Below are positions 41,747-50,436 of a stretch of 64,000 bases of DNA, piece by piece. This stretch comes from UBA4738 sp002413305 (lineage in GTDB: Bacteria; Actinomycetota; UBA4738): NCBI GenBank assembly GCA_036847185.1, contig DAIUAM010000003.1, positions 1-64,000 of the forward strand, in the 5' to 3' direction. The notes under the pieces are model-generated. The model made no database searches and was not told the DNA's origin. It saw only the letters and a list, made by a program, of their open reading frames with translations. The translations under genes were made by a program, and so were the position numbers. How positions within the stretch are numbered: position 1 is the stretch's first letter; each line of letters begins with the position of its first letter.

Positions 41747-44700
41747 GTGACGATCTGTTCGACCTGCGGTGCCGAGAACGCCGGCGGACGCCGGTTCTGC
41801 GGCCAGTGCGGTTCCGCCCTGGCCGTGGAGTGCCCGGTCTGCAGGGCGTCGAACGACCCCGTCCGGTTCTGCGGCCAGTGCGGGTCGCCGCTGCCGACCT
41901 TCGGCCCGCTCGAGCAGCAGCCCGCCGTCGCGGCCCCGCCCGCCGGCGAGCGGCGGCTGGTGTCCGTGCTGTTCGTGGACTTGGTCGGCTTCACGGCGCT
42001 GTCCGAATCGCGCGACCCCGACGACGTCCGGGACCTGCTGACCCGCTACTTCGACACGTCGCGCCGTCTGATCGAACGCTACGGGGGAACGGTGGAGAAA
42101 TTCATCGGCGACGCGGTGATGGCCGTGTGGGGCACGCCGGTCGCGCAGGAGGATGACGCCGAACGCGCCGTCCGAGCCGCTCTGGACCTGGTCCAGGCCG
42201 TGGGGGCCTTGGGCGAGGAGGTCGGGGCCGACGGGCTCGCCGCCCGGGCCGGTGTGCTCACCGGCGAGGCCGCGGTGAACCTCTCGGCCGAGGGCCAGGG
42301 GATGGTCGCAGGCGACATCGTGAACACTGCCTCCCGGATCCAATCTGCGGCGGAGCCCGGGACGGTCCTGGTCGGCGAACGGACCCGCCGGGCGTCGGAG
42401 GCGGCCATCGCCTACCAGGAGGCCGGCCTCCACCAACTGAAGGGCAAGGCCGAAGCGCTGCCGCTGTGGCGGGCCCTCCGGGTGGTCGCGATGCGGGGCG
42501 GGGGCCAGCGCTCCACCGGCCTGGAATCGCCCTTCGTGGGCCGGGACGCCGAGCTTCGAACCGTGAAGGAGCTGTTCCACACCACGGCTGACGGCCGCCG
42601 GGCCCATCTGGTCTCGGTGATCGGCGTGGCCGGCATCGGCAAGTCCCGGCTGTCGTGGGAGTTCTCGAAGTACCTCGACGGCCTGATGGAGACCGTCCGG
42701 TGGCACCGGGGCCGGTGCCTGGCGTACGGGGAGGGCGTGACGTACTGGGCACTGGCCGAGATGGTCCGCAGCCGGGCCGGGATCCTCGAGGGCGAGGACA
42801 CCGCGACCGCCCGCCACAAGCTCCACGCCAGCGTGGAGGAATTCGTCCCCGACCCCGAGGAGGCCGGCTGGGTCGAAGCCCGCATGGCCCACCTGCTGTC
42901 CTTGGAGGAGCGAACCGCCCGTGAGCCGGAGGACCTGTTCAGCGCGTGGCGGCTGTTCTTCGAACGGATCGCCCAGCGCGACCCGGTGGTCATGGTGTTC
43001 GAGGACCTCCAGTGGGCGGACCCGAGCCTGATCGACTTCATCGACTACCTGGTGAGCTGGGCCCGCAACCACCCGCTGTTCGTCATGGCCCTGGCCCGGC
43101 CCGAGGTCTCGGAGCGCTTCCCGGGCTGGACGACCTCGCGGCGAAGCGTCTCCACGATGTACCTCGCGCCGCTCGAGCCCGCGGCCATGCGGTCCCTCTT
43201 GGACGGGCTGGCCCCCGGGCTGCCCGACGCCGTGTCGGCCAGGATCCTGGCCCGGGCCGAGGGCGTCCCGCTGTACGCCATGGAGACCGTGCGGATGCTG
43301 CTGGACCGCGGCCTGCTGGTCCAGGAGGGCAGCGTGTACCGGCCGGCCGGGCCCCTCGAGGAGCTGGACGTCCCCGAGACGCTGCACGCCCTCATCGCCG
43401 CGCGGCTGGACGGGCTGCCCCCGCGGGAGCGCAGCCTGATCCAGGACGCCGCGGTGCTCGGCAAGACGTTCGGCCTGGCCGCCCTGGCCGCCGTGACCAG
43501 GATGGACGAACGGGCCCTGGAGCCGTTGCTGTCCTCGCTGGTCCGCAAGGAGCTGCTGTTCGTGCAGGCGGACCCCCGGTCTCCCGGGCGGGGCCAGTAC
43601 GGGTTCCTGCAGGACCTGGTCCGCCGGGTGGCGTACGAGACGCTGTCCCGGCGCGACCGGCGGGCCCGGCACCTGGCATTCGCCCGGCACCTGGAGACGG
43701 CCTGGGGTGGCGATCCGGGGGAGGTCGCTGAGTTGGTGGCCTCCCACTACCTGGATGCCTATACCGCCGACCCGAACGCCCCCGACGCAGCCGACGTCAA
43801 GGGTCACGCCCGCGACGCGCTGGCGCTGGCGGGGACCCGTTCGGCATCCCTGGCGGCCAAGCGGGAGGCGCTCGGGTACTTCGAACAGGCCGCCGACCTC
43901 GCCGAGGACCCGGCTCAACGCGCCGACCTCCTGGAGCGCGCCGGCCGGATGGCGCTGGACGCGGCGCTGCTCGAACGGGGGCGAGCGCTGCTGGACCAGG
44001 CCATCGCCCTGTACGAGGAGCAGGGCAACCACGTGGCCGGCGCCCGGATCGAGTTCCGGCGCGCCCAGGGCGCGTCGGCAGACGGCCGGTTGGAGGAGGC
44101 CGAGCAGCGGCTGACCCGGGCGCTCTCCGTGCTCGAGGCCGGCGAGCCCGGGCCGGAGTTCGCCGCCGTCGCCGCGGAGCTCGGACGGATCGTGTACTTC
44201 CTCGGGGACCACCAGCGGGCCACCGAGTGCGTCGAACGCGCCCTTGACGTCGCGGAGCGGCTGAACCTGCCCGAGCCGTTGTCCCAGGCCTTGAACACCA
44301 AGGCCCTGCTGCTCAAGGCTCGAGGCCGGCGCCAGGAGTCGGTGGTCCTGATGCGGCACGCCCTGCAGGTCGCTCTGGACGCGGACATCCCGTCGGCCGC
44401 CCAACGGGCCTACAACAATCTCTCGTCGCTCGTCGGCGACACCGGACCCTACGCGGAGGTCGAGGAGCTGCAGACCGCGGGACTGCTCCTCGCCCGCAAG
44501 CTCGGGTACCGGGGGTGGGCCGAGAAGTTCCAGGCCGCCCGGGCGGGCATACGGGTCTTCCTGGGACGGTGGGACGAGGCGGAGGCCGACGTCGCGGAGC
44601 TGTGGGACGACCCCGAGCTGACCGGGTTGGTGGCGGTGGCCGGCGAGCTGAGCTTGATGGCGTACGTCTACGCGATGCGAGGCGACGACGAGGCCGCCGA

Positions 44701-45316
44701 GCGGGCGCTGAACGCGCCCGTGCTCGAGGCCGACCAGGACGTGCAGAGCGATGTGGTGCTCGGGGCTGGCCGCGCGTTCAACCTGCGCTATGCCGGCCGG
44801 CCGGAAGAAGCCCTGCGATTCGCGGAGCTGGCCATCTCCCAGAGGCCGAACGTGGGGGTCACCGGCGGGGTGGTCGACGCCTACGCATCCGCGGCAGACG
44901 CGGCGCTCGACATGGGCGACGTGCCGCGGGCTGCCGCGTTCGTTGCGGAGCTCGATCGAGTCCCTCCGGGCGACACCTCCCCGTTCCTCCGAACCCATGC
45001 CGCGCGGCTCCGCGGGCGCATCGCGGCCCTCGACGACCGGGAGGCGGAGGCCGAAGATGCCTACGCGGAGGCCATCCGCGAGGCGCGGGATTCGGGCCTG
45101 GTCCTCCACACGGGTGTGGCGCTGGCCGAACGGGGCATCTGGCAGGCGGAGGCGGGCCGAACCGAGGACGCCCGCCGGTCCCTGGAGGAGGCCCTGGCCA
45201 TCTTCGAACCGCTCCGGGCCGAATGGTGGCTCCGCCGGATCCGCTCCGCTCTCGGCGAGGAACCGGGAACACCCGACCGTTCGCACGTGCCCGACGCCGA
45301 AGCCGCACCCGCATGA
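41747..45316 (+). CDS. Class III adenylate cyclase / AAA-type ATPase / TPR protein
   Basis: Large cytoplasmic signalling protein of about 1190 aa. Two zinc ribbons open it (CSTCGAENAGGRRFCGQCG and CPVCRASNDPVRFCGQCG). The cyclase domain has metal Asps in LFVDLVGFTAL and GDAVMAVWG, the adenine-selecting Lys in EKFIGD and Asp in GDIVN, and Asn/Arg in NTASR, so ATP is the likely substrate. An STAND-type ATPase follows (Walker A GVAGIGKS near residue 293, Walker B VVMVFEDLQWAD), then many TPR-like repeats to the end. I prefer GTG 41747, six bases after ACGGAGG; GTG 41741 is the alternative. The stop overlaps the next ATG. Confidence 0.88.
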   Translation: MTICSTCGAENAGGRRFCGQCGSALAVECPVCRASNDPVRFCGQCGSPLPTFGPLEQQPAVAAPPAGERRLVSVLFVDLVGFTALSESRDPDDVRDLLTRYFDTSRRLIERYGGTVEKFIGDAVMAVWGTPVAQEDDAERAVRAALDLVQAVGALGEEVGADGLAARAGVLTGEAAVNLSAEGQGMVAGDIVNTASRIQSAAEPGTVLVGERTRRASEAAIAYQEAGLHQLKGKAEALPLWRALRVVAMRGGGQRSTGLESPFVGRDAELRTVKELFHTTADGRRAHLVSVIGVAGIGKSRLSWEFSKYLDGLMETVRWHRGRCLAYGEGVTYWALAEMVRSRAGILEGEDTATARHKLHASVEEFVPDPEEAGWVEARMAHLLSLEERTAREPEDLFSAWRLFFERIAQRDPVVMVFEDLQWADPSLIDFIDYLVSWARNHPLFVMALARPEVSERFPGWTTSRRSVSTMYLAPLEPAAMRSLLDGLAPGLPDAVSARILARAEGVPLYAMETVRMLLDRGLLVQEGSVYRPAGPLEELDVPETLHALIAARLDGLPPRERSLIQDAAVLGKTFGLAALAAVTRMDERALEPLLSSLVRKELLFVQADPRSPGRGQYGFLQDLVRRVAYETLSRRDRRARHLAFARHLETAWGGDPGEVAELVASHYLDAYTADPNAPDAADVKGHARDALALAGTRSASLAAKREALGYFEQAADLAEDPAQRADLLERAGRMALDAALLERGRALLDQAIALYEEQGNHVAGARIEFRRAQGASADGRLEEAEQRLTRALSVLEAGEPGPEFAAVAAELGRIVYFLGDHQRATECVERALDVAERLNLPEPLSQALNTKALLLKARGRRQESVVLMRHALQVALDADIPSAAQRAYNNLSSLVGDTGPYAEVEELQTAGLLLARKLGYRGWAEKFQAARAGIRVFLGRWDEAEADVAELWDDPELTGLVAVAGELSLMAYVYAMRGDDEAAERALNAPVLEADQDVQSDVVLGAGRAFNLRYAGRPEEALRFAELAISQRPNVGVTGGVVDAYASAADAALDMGDVPRAAAFVAELDRVPPGDTSPFLRTHAARLRGRIAALDDREAEAEDAYAEAIREARDSGLVLHTGVALAERGIWQAEAGRTEDARRSLEEALAIFEPLRAEWWLRRIRSALGEEPGTPDRSHVPDAEAAPA

Positions 45317-45768
45317 TGGAGGCAGCGGCCCGATCGGCCACCGCGCACCCGCGGATCGCCACGCCGCTTCGAATCCTGGCAGCCGTGATGGGCCTGGTCG
45401 ACCTGATCACCGGCGGGTGGGCGCTGGTCGACCCGGCCGGGTGGTACCGCTCCTATCCTGGGTTCGGGCACCACTGGATATCCGTCCAGGGTCCCTATAA
45501 CGAGCACATGGCCCTCGACGCTGGGGCGGGTTTCGTGGCCGTCGGCGCCATCCTGGTCGTCGCCGCAGTGTGGGCGAATCGTTCGACCCTCACCGTCGCC
45601 CTCCTCGCGCTGGTTGTCCACTCGCTCCCCCACTTCCTCTTCCACCTCACCCACCACGTCGAAGGCTTCTCGGCGTTCGACACGCTGTTCGGTGTGTGGA
45701 GCCTGGGGGTCGAAGCGCTCCTCGGGCTGATCCTCATGTGGGCGGTGTGGCGGCCACGCCGGGCGTGA
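45313..45768 (+). CDS. Small four-helix membrane protein, unknown function
   Basis: A 151-aa protein with about four hydrophobic segments (TPLRILAAVMGLVDLITGGW, then around 70-90, 93-110 and 125-147). Between the first two lies an aromatic, His-containing stretch (YRSYPGFGHHWISVQGPYNE), and the third segment carries HSLPHFLFHLTHH. The histidines could bind metal or heme, but nothing proves it. No family is recognised. ATG 45313 overlaps the stop of the cyclase gene, so they are co-expressed. Confidence 0.7.
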   Translation: MMEAAARSATAHPRIATPLRILAAVMGLVDLITGGWALVDPAGWYRSYPGFGHHWISVQGPYNEHMALDAGAGFVAVGAILVVAAVWANRSTLTVALLALVVHSLPHFLFHLTHHVEGFSAFDTLFGVWSLGVEALLGLILMWAVWRPRRA

Positions 45769-45778
45769 CCGCCTGCCC

Positions 45779-47872
45779 TCACATCACGAGGGCCCGCTTC
45801 AGGAACTCCACCTGCAGAAGCAGCAGGTTCTCGGCCACCGCCTCCTGGGGGGTCATGTGGGTCACACCCGAGAGCGGCAGGACGCTGTGCGGGCGGCCGG
45901 CCTCCAGGAGCGCCCTGGAGAGCTGCAGGGTGTGGGCGACCACCACGTTGTCGTCGGCCAGCCCGTGGATAAGCAGCAGCGGCCGTTCGAGCTTCGCGGC
46001 GTCCTGCAGGAGCGAGCTCCGCTCGTAGGCCTCGGGGTCCTCGTTCGGGTCGCCGAGGTAGCGCTCGGTGTAGTGCGTGTCGTACAGCCGCCAGTCGGTC
46101 ACCGGCGCCCCTGCCACCGCCGCGTGGAAGACGTTCGGGCTCCGCAGCACCGCCAGGGCGGCGAGGTACCCACCGAACGACCAACCACGGATCGCCACCC
46201 GAGTCAGGTCCAAGCGGTCGTCCTGCCCGGCCGCCGCGTGGAGGGCATCGACCTGGTCCTCGAGCGTGACGGTCGCCAGGTCTCCTCGCAGCGCGCGCTC
46301 CCACACGTGGCCCCGACCGGGCGTGCCGCGCCCGTCCGCAACCAGGACGGCGAACCCTTGGTCGGCGAACCACTGGGAGGCGAGGAAGGCCCCGTGCGCC
46401 TTCACCACCCGCTGGGCGTGCGGGCCGCCGTAGGGGTCTACAAGCACCGGCAGCTTCCGGTCCTCGCCGCTCGCCGGGAACAGCAGGGCGGATCGGAGTT
46501 CCCGGCGCCCCAGCGAGCGCAGGGAGACGTTCGGCGTGACCGATGGGCGCTCGGCGAACGATCCGATCCGGCCCACCGCCTGACGATCCCGCCATACCAG
46601 CGTGGTCGCGCCCGGCTCGTCGAGGTTCGCCGAGATCACGACCATGACGTCCCTGTTCACCACCCCAGCGTGCACACCAGGCGTCTCGGTCAGCTCGACC
46701 GATTCGCCCTCGGACGACACCCACCACAGATGGGATTCGGTGGGCTCCCTCGACGCCGAGAACACCGCGCCGTCGCCGCAGTCGATCACCGCGCGCACGG
46801 GCATTTCCGTGGGCGTCATGGGCCGGTCGTCGAAGAACAGGCGTCGCGTGTCGTCCAGCTCCGCGGTCATCACCAGGCGCCCGTCGTCGAGCCAGTCCGG
46901 CGTGCCGTCCACGATCTCCAGCCAGGCTTCGTCCTGGTCCTCGAGGAGCGGGTTGGTCTCGCCCGTCGAAGGATCCGCCTCCAGTACGACCGTCCGCTGC
47001 TGGTCGCGCGACTGCACCAGGAGCGTCAAGGGTGCGCCGGCCTTCCACACCACCCGGGCTAGGTATGGGAGTTCGTCGCGCGCCCACTCGAGGTCCGTCC
47101 GCTCCCGCTGCAGGTCGAACGCGGCCAGCGCTACCTCCGCGTTCGCGGTGCCGGCAGCCGGGTAGCGGATCTCCCGCGATGGCTGCGAGGGATCCGACGG
47201 GTTCGACACGTGCCAGCGTTCCACCGGCCGGTCGTCGACCCGAGCCGCGACCAGCACGGTGCCGTCTGGCGACCACCAGAAGCCACGGGTACGACCCATC
47301 TCCTCGGCGGCGACGAACTCGGCGAGTCCCCATGTGACGTCCGGATCGTCGTCGCTGGCAAGGAGTCGGTCGGTACCGTCGAGCTCCACGACGTGCAGGC
47401 CCCCGCCGGTCACGTAGGCGACCCGCGCGCCCGTGGGGTCCAGGCGGGGGTCGATGACGGGTCCGGCGGTGGGGACGCTCCGGACCTCCCCGCCGGTCAG
47501 ATCCGCCACGAACAGCGCCCCGCCCAGCGCGAAGCACGCCCGCCGGGCGTCGAGGTCCGTGGCGTAGGCCACGATGCCCTCCGCGCTCTCCCGCACCCGC
47601 TCGCGCCGGGCCAGCTCCTCGTCGGGCACGTCGGCGGACGCCTGCGGCATGCTCCTCGGGTCCGCCACCAGCCGTTCGGTGCCGGTCTCCAGGTCAAACA
47701 CCCACAGCGCGTTGATGGGATCGTCGCCGGCCGCCGACCGCAAGAAGGCCACCCGCGAGCCGTCTCCAGCGATGCGGAATCCCCGCGGGGCACCCAGGGT
47801 GAACCGCCGGGTCCGGGCCTGCTGCCGCGGGAACGAGACCGTCCGGTCGCTCGACGACGCATGGTTCGACAT
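45779..47872 (-). CDS. S9 family peptidase (dipeptidyl-peptidase IV type)
   Basis: Serine peptidase of 697 aa with an N-terminal beta propeller and a C-terminal alpha/beta hydrolase. The nucleophile is in RGWSFGGYLAAL, the Asp in HGLADDNVVV and the His in LSGVTHMTPQ. FVAAEEMGR provides the Glu-Glu pair that holds the substrate N-terminus in DPP-IV enzymes, so release of N-terminal dipeptides is likely. There is no signal peptide, suggesting a cytoplasmic location. It ends a minus-strand run after kamA and yjbQ. Confidence 0.9.
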   Translation of the reverse strand: MSNHASSSDRTVSFPRQQARTRRFTLGAPRGFRIAGDGSRVAFLRSAAGDDPINALWVFDLETGTERLVADPRSMPQASADVPDEELARRERVRESAEGIVAYATDLDARRACFALGGALFVADLTGGEVRSVPTAGPVIDPRLDPTGARVAYVTGGGLHVVELDGTDRLLASDDDPDVTWGLAEFVAAEEMGRTRGFWWSPDGTVLVAARVDDRPVERWHVSNPSDPSQPSREIRYPAAGTANAEVALAAFDLQRERTDLEWARDELPYLARVVWKAGAPLTLLVQSRDQQRTVVLEADPSTGETNPLLEDQDEAWLEIVDGTPDWLDDGRLVMTAELDDTRRLFFDDRPMTPTEMPVRAVIDCGDGAVFSASREPTESHLWWVSSEGESVELTETPGVHAGVVNRDVMVVISANLDEPGATTLVWRDRQAVGRIGSFAERPSVTPNVSLRSLGRRELRSALLFPASGEDRKLPVLVDPYGGPHAQRVVKAHGAFLASQWFADQGFAVLVADGRGTPGRGHVWERALRGDLATVTLEDQVDALHAAAGQDDRLDLTRVAIRGWSFGGYLAALAVLRSPNVFHAAVAGAPVTDWRLYDTHYTERYLGDPNEDPEAYERSSLLQDAAKLERPLLLIHGLADDNVVVAHTLQLSRALLEAGRPHSVLPLSGVTHMTPQEAVAENLLLLQVEFLKRALVM

Positions 47873-47901
47873 GGCAACGTCCTTCCTAGTCTTCGCCCGC
47901 C

Positions 47902-48306
47902 TCAGCCGGCCAGGAAGCCGAGCCGCACCGTTCGGCGGTCGTTCTCCCGGTTGGGGTCCACGAGCACCACGCTCTGCCAGGTGCCCAGCGCGACCTGTCC
48001 CTCCTCGACCGGAAGCGTGAGTGAGGGTGAGACGAGCACCGGCAGCAGATGGTCGCCGCCGTGGCCGGTCGAACCGTGTCGGTGGGCGTAGCGATCGTCG
48101 CGAGGAAGGAGCCGTCGTATCGCCTCTTCGAGGTCGGACTCAGAGCCGGCCCGCGTCTCCATCAGGGCCACACCGGCTGTGGCATGGGGGATGAACACGT
48201 GGAGCAGCCCGTCACCGCCGGCCTTCCGCGCAAACGTCCGCACGCGGTCGGTGATGTCGGTGACCAGCCGGCCCCGGGTGTCGACCTCGAATCGTTCGGA
48301 CTTCAC
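47902..48306 (-). CDS. YjbQ/UPF0047 family protein
   Basis: A 134-aa single-domain protein of the UPF0047 (YjbQ) family, described as able to give thiamine-phosphate-synthase-like activity, though the native role is unclear. Signatures are LLHVFIPHATAGVALMETRA, the His-rich RYAHRHGSTGHGGDHLLP and GTWQSVVLVDPNRENDRR. The gene starts at GTG 48306, ten bases after the kamA stop, and is probably in its operon. Confidence 0.88.
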   Translation of the reverse strand: MKSERFEVDTRGRLVTDITDRVRTFARKAGGDGLLHVFIPHATAGVALMETRAGSESDLEEAIRRLLPRDDRYAHRHGSTGHGGDHLLPVLVSPSLTLPVEEGQVALGTWQSVVLVDPNRENDRRTVRLGFLAG

Positions 48307-48316
48307 CCGGAGGATG

Positions 48317-49762
48317 CTACCCCGCCGGGACGAGATCCCCGGCGTGCTCCCGCCACCATCGCTTGCCCTCCTCGGGCAGCGAGGCGATGGGGTCGTAGAA
48401 GGGGTATCGGCGAGTCAGCGCGCCGGGGTCGTCGGATTCGATCCCGGTCCGGTAGTTCTTCGTCCAGTAGCTGATGCCGCGTTCCCGGTCGTAGGACTCG
48501 AGCTGGTGGACCCAGCGCTTGCCGACGAACGGCACGTCGCACACGATCCGTGGCGTTGCGAACCCCGGCAGGTAACCCATGAGCGCGTGCTGCAGCTCCT
48601 GAGCCTGCCACACGCTGGTTCGCCAGTGCTCGGAGTTCGGGATCATGTCGCACAGGTAGAAGTAGTAGGGCATGATCTTCGCCCGGTCCAGCAGCGTGAA
48701 GCAGAGCTCCAGCAAGTCGCCGGCCGTGGCATTGACGCCCCTCAGCAGCACGCCCTGGTTCCGTACGTCGCGGAAGCCGAATTCGAAGAACTGGGTGGCG
48801 GCTCGGGCGACCAGCGGGGTGATCTGCCGGGCGCTGTTCACGTGCGTGTGGACGGCGATGTCCACCCCGCGAGCGCGCGACTTCTCCCCCAACCGGCGCA
48901 TCGACTCCTGGACCTCCGGCTGCAGGAAATGCTGCGGCAGCCCCATGAGGCCCTTGGTGGCCAGGCGGATGTCTCGGATGCTCTCGATGTCCATCAGCGC
49001 GGAGACGAACTCCTCCAGGCGTTTGGCCGGCATGTTCGCCACATCCCCGCCGGAGACCACCACGTCACGGACGCTGGGGGTCCTCCGCAGGTAGTCGAGC
49101 ATCAGCTCCAACCGGTCCGGCTGTTTGATCTCGAACTTGTACTTCGCGATCTGGGGGGTCGAATTCCCGACCAGGTCCATGCGTGTGCAGTGCCCACAGT
49201 ATTGTGGGCAGGTGGGCAGGAGCTCGGCCAGCACCTTGGTCGGGTAACGGTGGGTCAGGCCCTCGACCGCCCACATATCGGCCTCATGCAGCGAGTCGCG
49301 GCTCGCATAGGGGTGCGAGGGCCATTCGACCTCGCGCTCGCTGAACGCGGGGGCCATGTACCGGCGGACCGGGTCCGCGCGGAGGTCCGCCTCGTCCATC
49401 GTGTTGATCATCTGGGGCGGGATGAGCATGGACATGGTGGCACGCTCGAACATGTCCCGCTGGATGTCCTCGGTCAGGTCGTCCGAAAGGAAGGGTCCGA
49501 TGGCCTCCTTCAGCTCTTTGAGGTTCTTGACCGAATGGGCCCGCTGCCATTGCGCACTCTCCCAATGGTCCGCGGTGACGTCGCGGTAGCCTGGCAGCCG
49601 GGTCCAGTCCGGCTCGACGAACTCCCCCGGGAGCGGGTAGTGGAAGGGCTGCTCTGCCGCGCGTGCCCGGGTCTCGCGGTGGCCGGGGCGGTCCATGTTC
49701 CGAGGAGGTGCCACCGGGGACGAGCCCGGTTGGATGCTCTCCTGCCGCTCGATCTGCTCCAT
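48317..49762 (-). CDS. kamA: Lysine 2,3-aminomutase family radical SAM enzyme
   Basis: Radical SAM, PLP-dependent enzyme interconverting L-lysine and L-beta-lysine. The [4Fe-4S] cluster motif CxxxCxxC is in LPTCPQYCGHCTRM, and DVVVSGGDVANMP and ELCFTLLDRAKIMPYYFYLC fit the family. The length is 481 aa. ATG 49762 has AAGGGGG at good distance; ATG 49768 is too close to it. The beta-lysine could be a compatible-solute precursor or a fermentation intermediate, but no acetyltransferase partner is adjacent. An Lrp-type regulator is divergently encoded. Confidence 0.88.
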   Translation of the reverse strand: MEQIERQESIQPGSSPVAPPRNMDRPGHRETRARAAEQPFHYPLPGEFVEPDWTRLPGYRDVTADHWESAQWQRAHSVKNLKELKEAIGPFLSDDLTEDIQRDMFERATMSMLIPPQMINTMDEADLRADPVRRYMAPAFSEREVEWPSHPYASRDSLHEADMWAVEGLTHRYPTKVLAELLPTCPQYCGHCTRMDLVGNSTPQIAKYKFEIKQPDRLELMLDYLRRTPSVRDVVVSGGDVANMPAKRLEEFVSALMDIESIRDIRLATKGLMGLPQHFLQPEVQESMRRLGEKSRARGVDIAVHTHVNSARQITPLVARAATQFFEFGFRDVRNQGVLLRGVNATAGDLLELCFTLLDRAKIMPYYFYLCDMIPNSEHWRTSVWQAQELQHALMGYLPGFATPRIVCDVPFVGKRWVHQLESYDRERGISYWTKNYRTGIESDDPGALTRRYPFYDPIASLPEEGKRWWREHAGDLVPAG

Positions 49763-49794
49763 GCCCATCGCCCCCTTGGCCAGTAACGGTGGCG

Positions 49795-49869
49795 GAACTT
49801 CCTGCGGTATGAGCGTATCCTACCCACGGTCTGTACGGCAAGTCTCCGCTTGCGACGAACTTCCTTCGG
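49795..49869. promoter_or_regulatory. Two direct 13-base boxes (GAACTTCCKNCGG) between kamA and lrp
   Basis: GAACTTCCTGCGG (49795-49807) and GAACTTCCTTCGG (49857-49869) differ at one base and are 62 bases apart, roughly six helical turns. Each has a small dyad (GGAACTTCC or GAACTTC). They flank the divergent promoters and are good candidates for the Lrp operator. Confidence 0.5.
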
Positions 49870-49888
49870 ATTTCGGGCCTGCATGCGC

Positions 49889-49894
49889 TATCAT
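49889..49894 (+). promoter_or_regulatory. -10 (TATCAT) giving leaderless lrp mRNA
   Basis: TATCAT ends seven bases before GTG 49901, placing the transcript start on the start codon. This decides between GTG 49901 and upstream in-frame codons. Confidence 0.55.
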
Positions 49895-49900
49895 GGACGA

Positions 49901-50344
49901 GTGCTCGACGACCGAGACCGGATCATCCTGGCCGCGCTGCAGCGCGACGCGCGGGGGACCTTCGCCGACATCGGCAGGGAGGCGGGGCTGGCTGCGTCGA
50001 GCGTGCACGAACGGGTCCGCAAGCTCGAACAGTCCGGTGTGATCCGCGCCTACCGGGCGGAGGTGGACCCCGAGTCGGTGGGCCTGTTCGTGACGGCTCT
50101 CGTTTCGGTCACGCCGCTGGACGCCAAACAGCCAGACGACCTTCCCCAGCGTGTCCACAAGTTCGAGGAGGTCGAGGACTGCCACTCCGTGGCCGGGGAC
50201 GAGAACTACATCCTCAAGGTCCGGACGCGGACGACGTCCGACCTCGAAGACTTCCTGCGACGACTGCGCGAGAAAGGCGAAGTCCAGACCCGGACCACCG
50301 TGGTGCTCTCCACACCGTTCGAACACCGCCCGCTCACTCCCTAA
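49901..50344 (+). CDS. Lrp/AsnC-family transcriptional regulator
   Basis: A 147-aa amino-acid-responsive regulator. The N-terminal helix-turn-helix is in LDDRDRIILAALQRDARGTF and IGREAGLAASSVHERVRKLE, and the C-terminal RAM domain is in ESVGLFVTALVSVTPLD through VEDCHSVAGDENYILKVR. The GTG start is set by the leaderless -10. It is divergent from the lysine aminomutase gene, which suggests that lysine or a derivative is its ligand and kamA its target; this is inference from position. Confidence 0.87.
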   Translation: MLDDRDRIILAALQRDARGTFADIGREAGLAASSVHERVRKLEQSGVIRAYRAEVDPESVGLFVTALVSVTPLDAKQPDDLPQRVHKFEEVEDCHSVAGDENYILKVRTRTTSDLEDFLRRLREKGEVQTRTTVVLSTPFEHRPLTP

Positions 50345-50386
50345 CGACACGTCGACACTCCCGACGCCGGGCCGGATCAGGGGGTT

Positions 50387-50422
50387 CGCGTCCCTGGGTC
50401 CGGTTCGTGTCGTAGGGACGCG
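50387..50422. repeat. 9-bp inverted repeat between lrp and the thermonuclease gene
   Basis: CGCGTCCCT (50387-50395) and AGGGACGCG (50414-50422) pair perfectly around 18 bases. It may terminate lrp transcription (no T tract), or act as an operator, since the right arm lies inside the thermonuclease promoter. Confidence 0.45.
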
Positions 50423-50429
50423 CTAGGGT
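50407..50429 (+). promoter_or_regulatory. RecA-NDp/PafBC-like DNA-damage promoter of the thermonuclease gene (GTGTCG-N11-TAGGGT)
   Basis: GTGTCG at 50407-50412 and -10 TAGGGT at 50424-50429, the same spacing as the other three. Predicted start at about 50436, one base before ATG 50437. An inverted repeat overlaps the spacer. Confidence 0.6.
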
Positions 50430-50436
50430 CCCGCTC

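Noticed and set aside
45741..45773. GGCGGT/ACCGCC hairpin as a terminator between convergent genes
   Set aside because: Six-base GC arms over a 21-base loop inside coding sequence are expected by chance at this base composition.
48314..48319. TAGCAT on the minus strand as a promoter for the YjbQ gene
   Set aside because: It lies in the 10-base gap and kamA stop of an apparent operon; a separate promoter there is not convincing.
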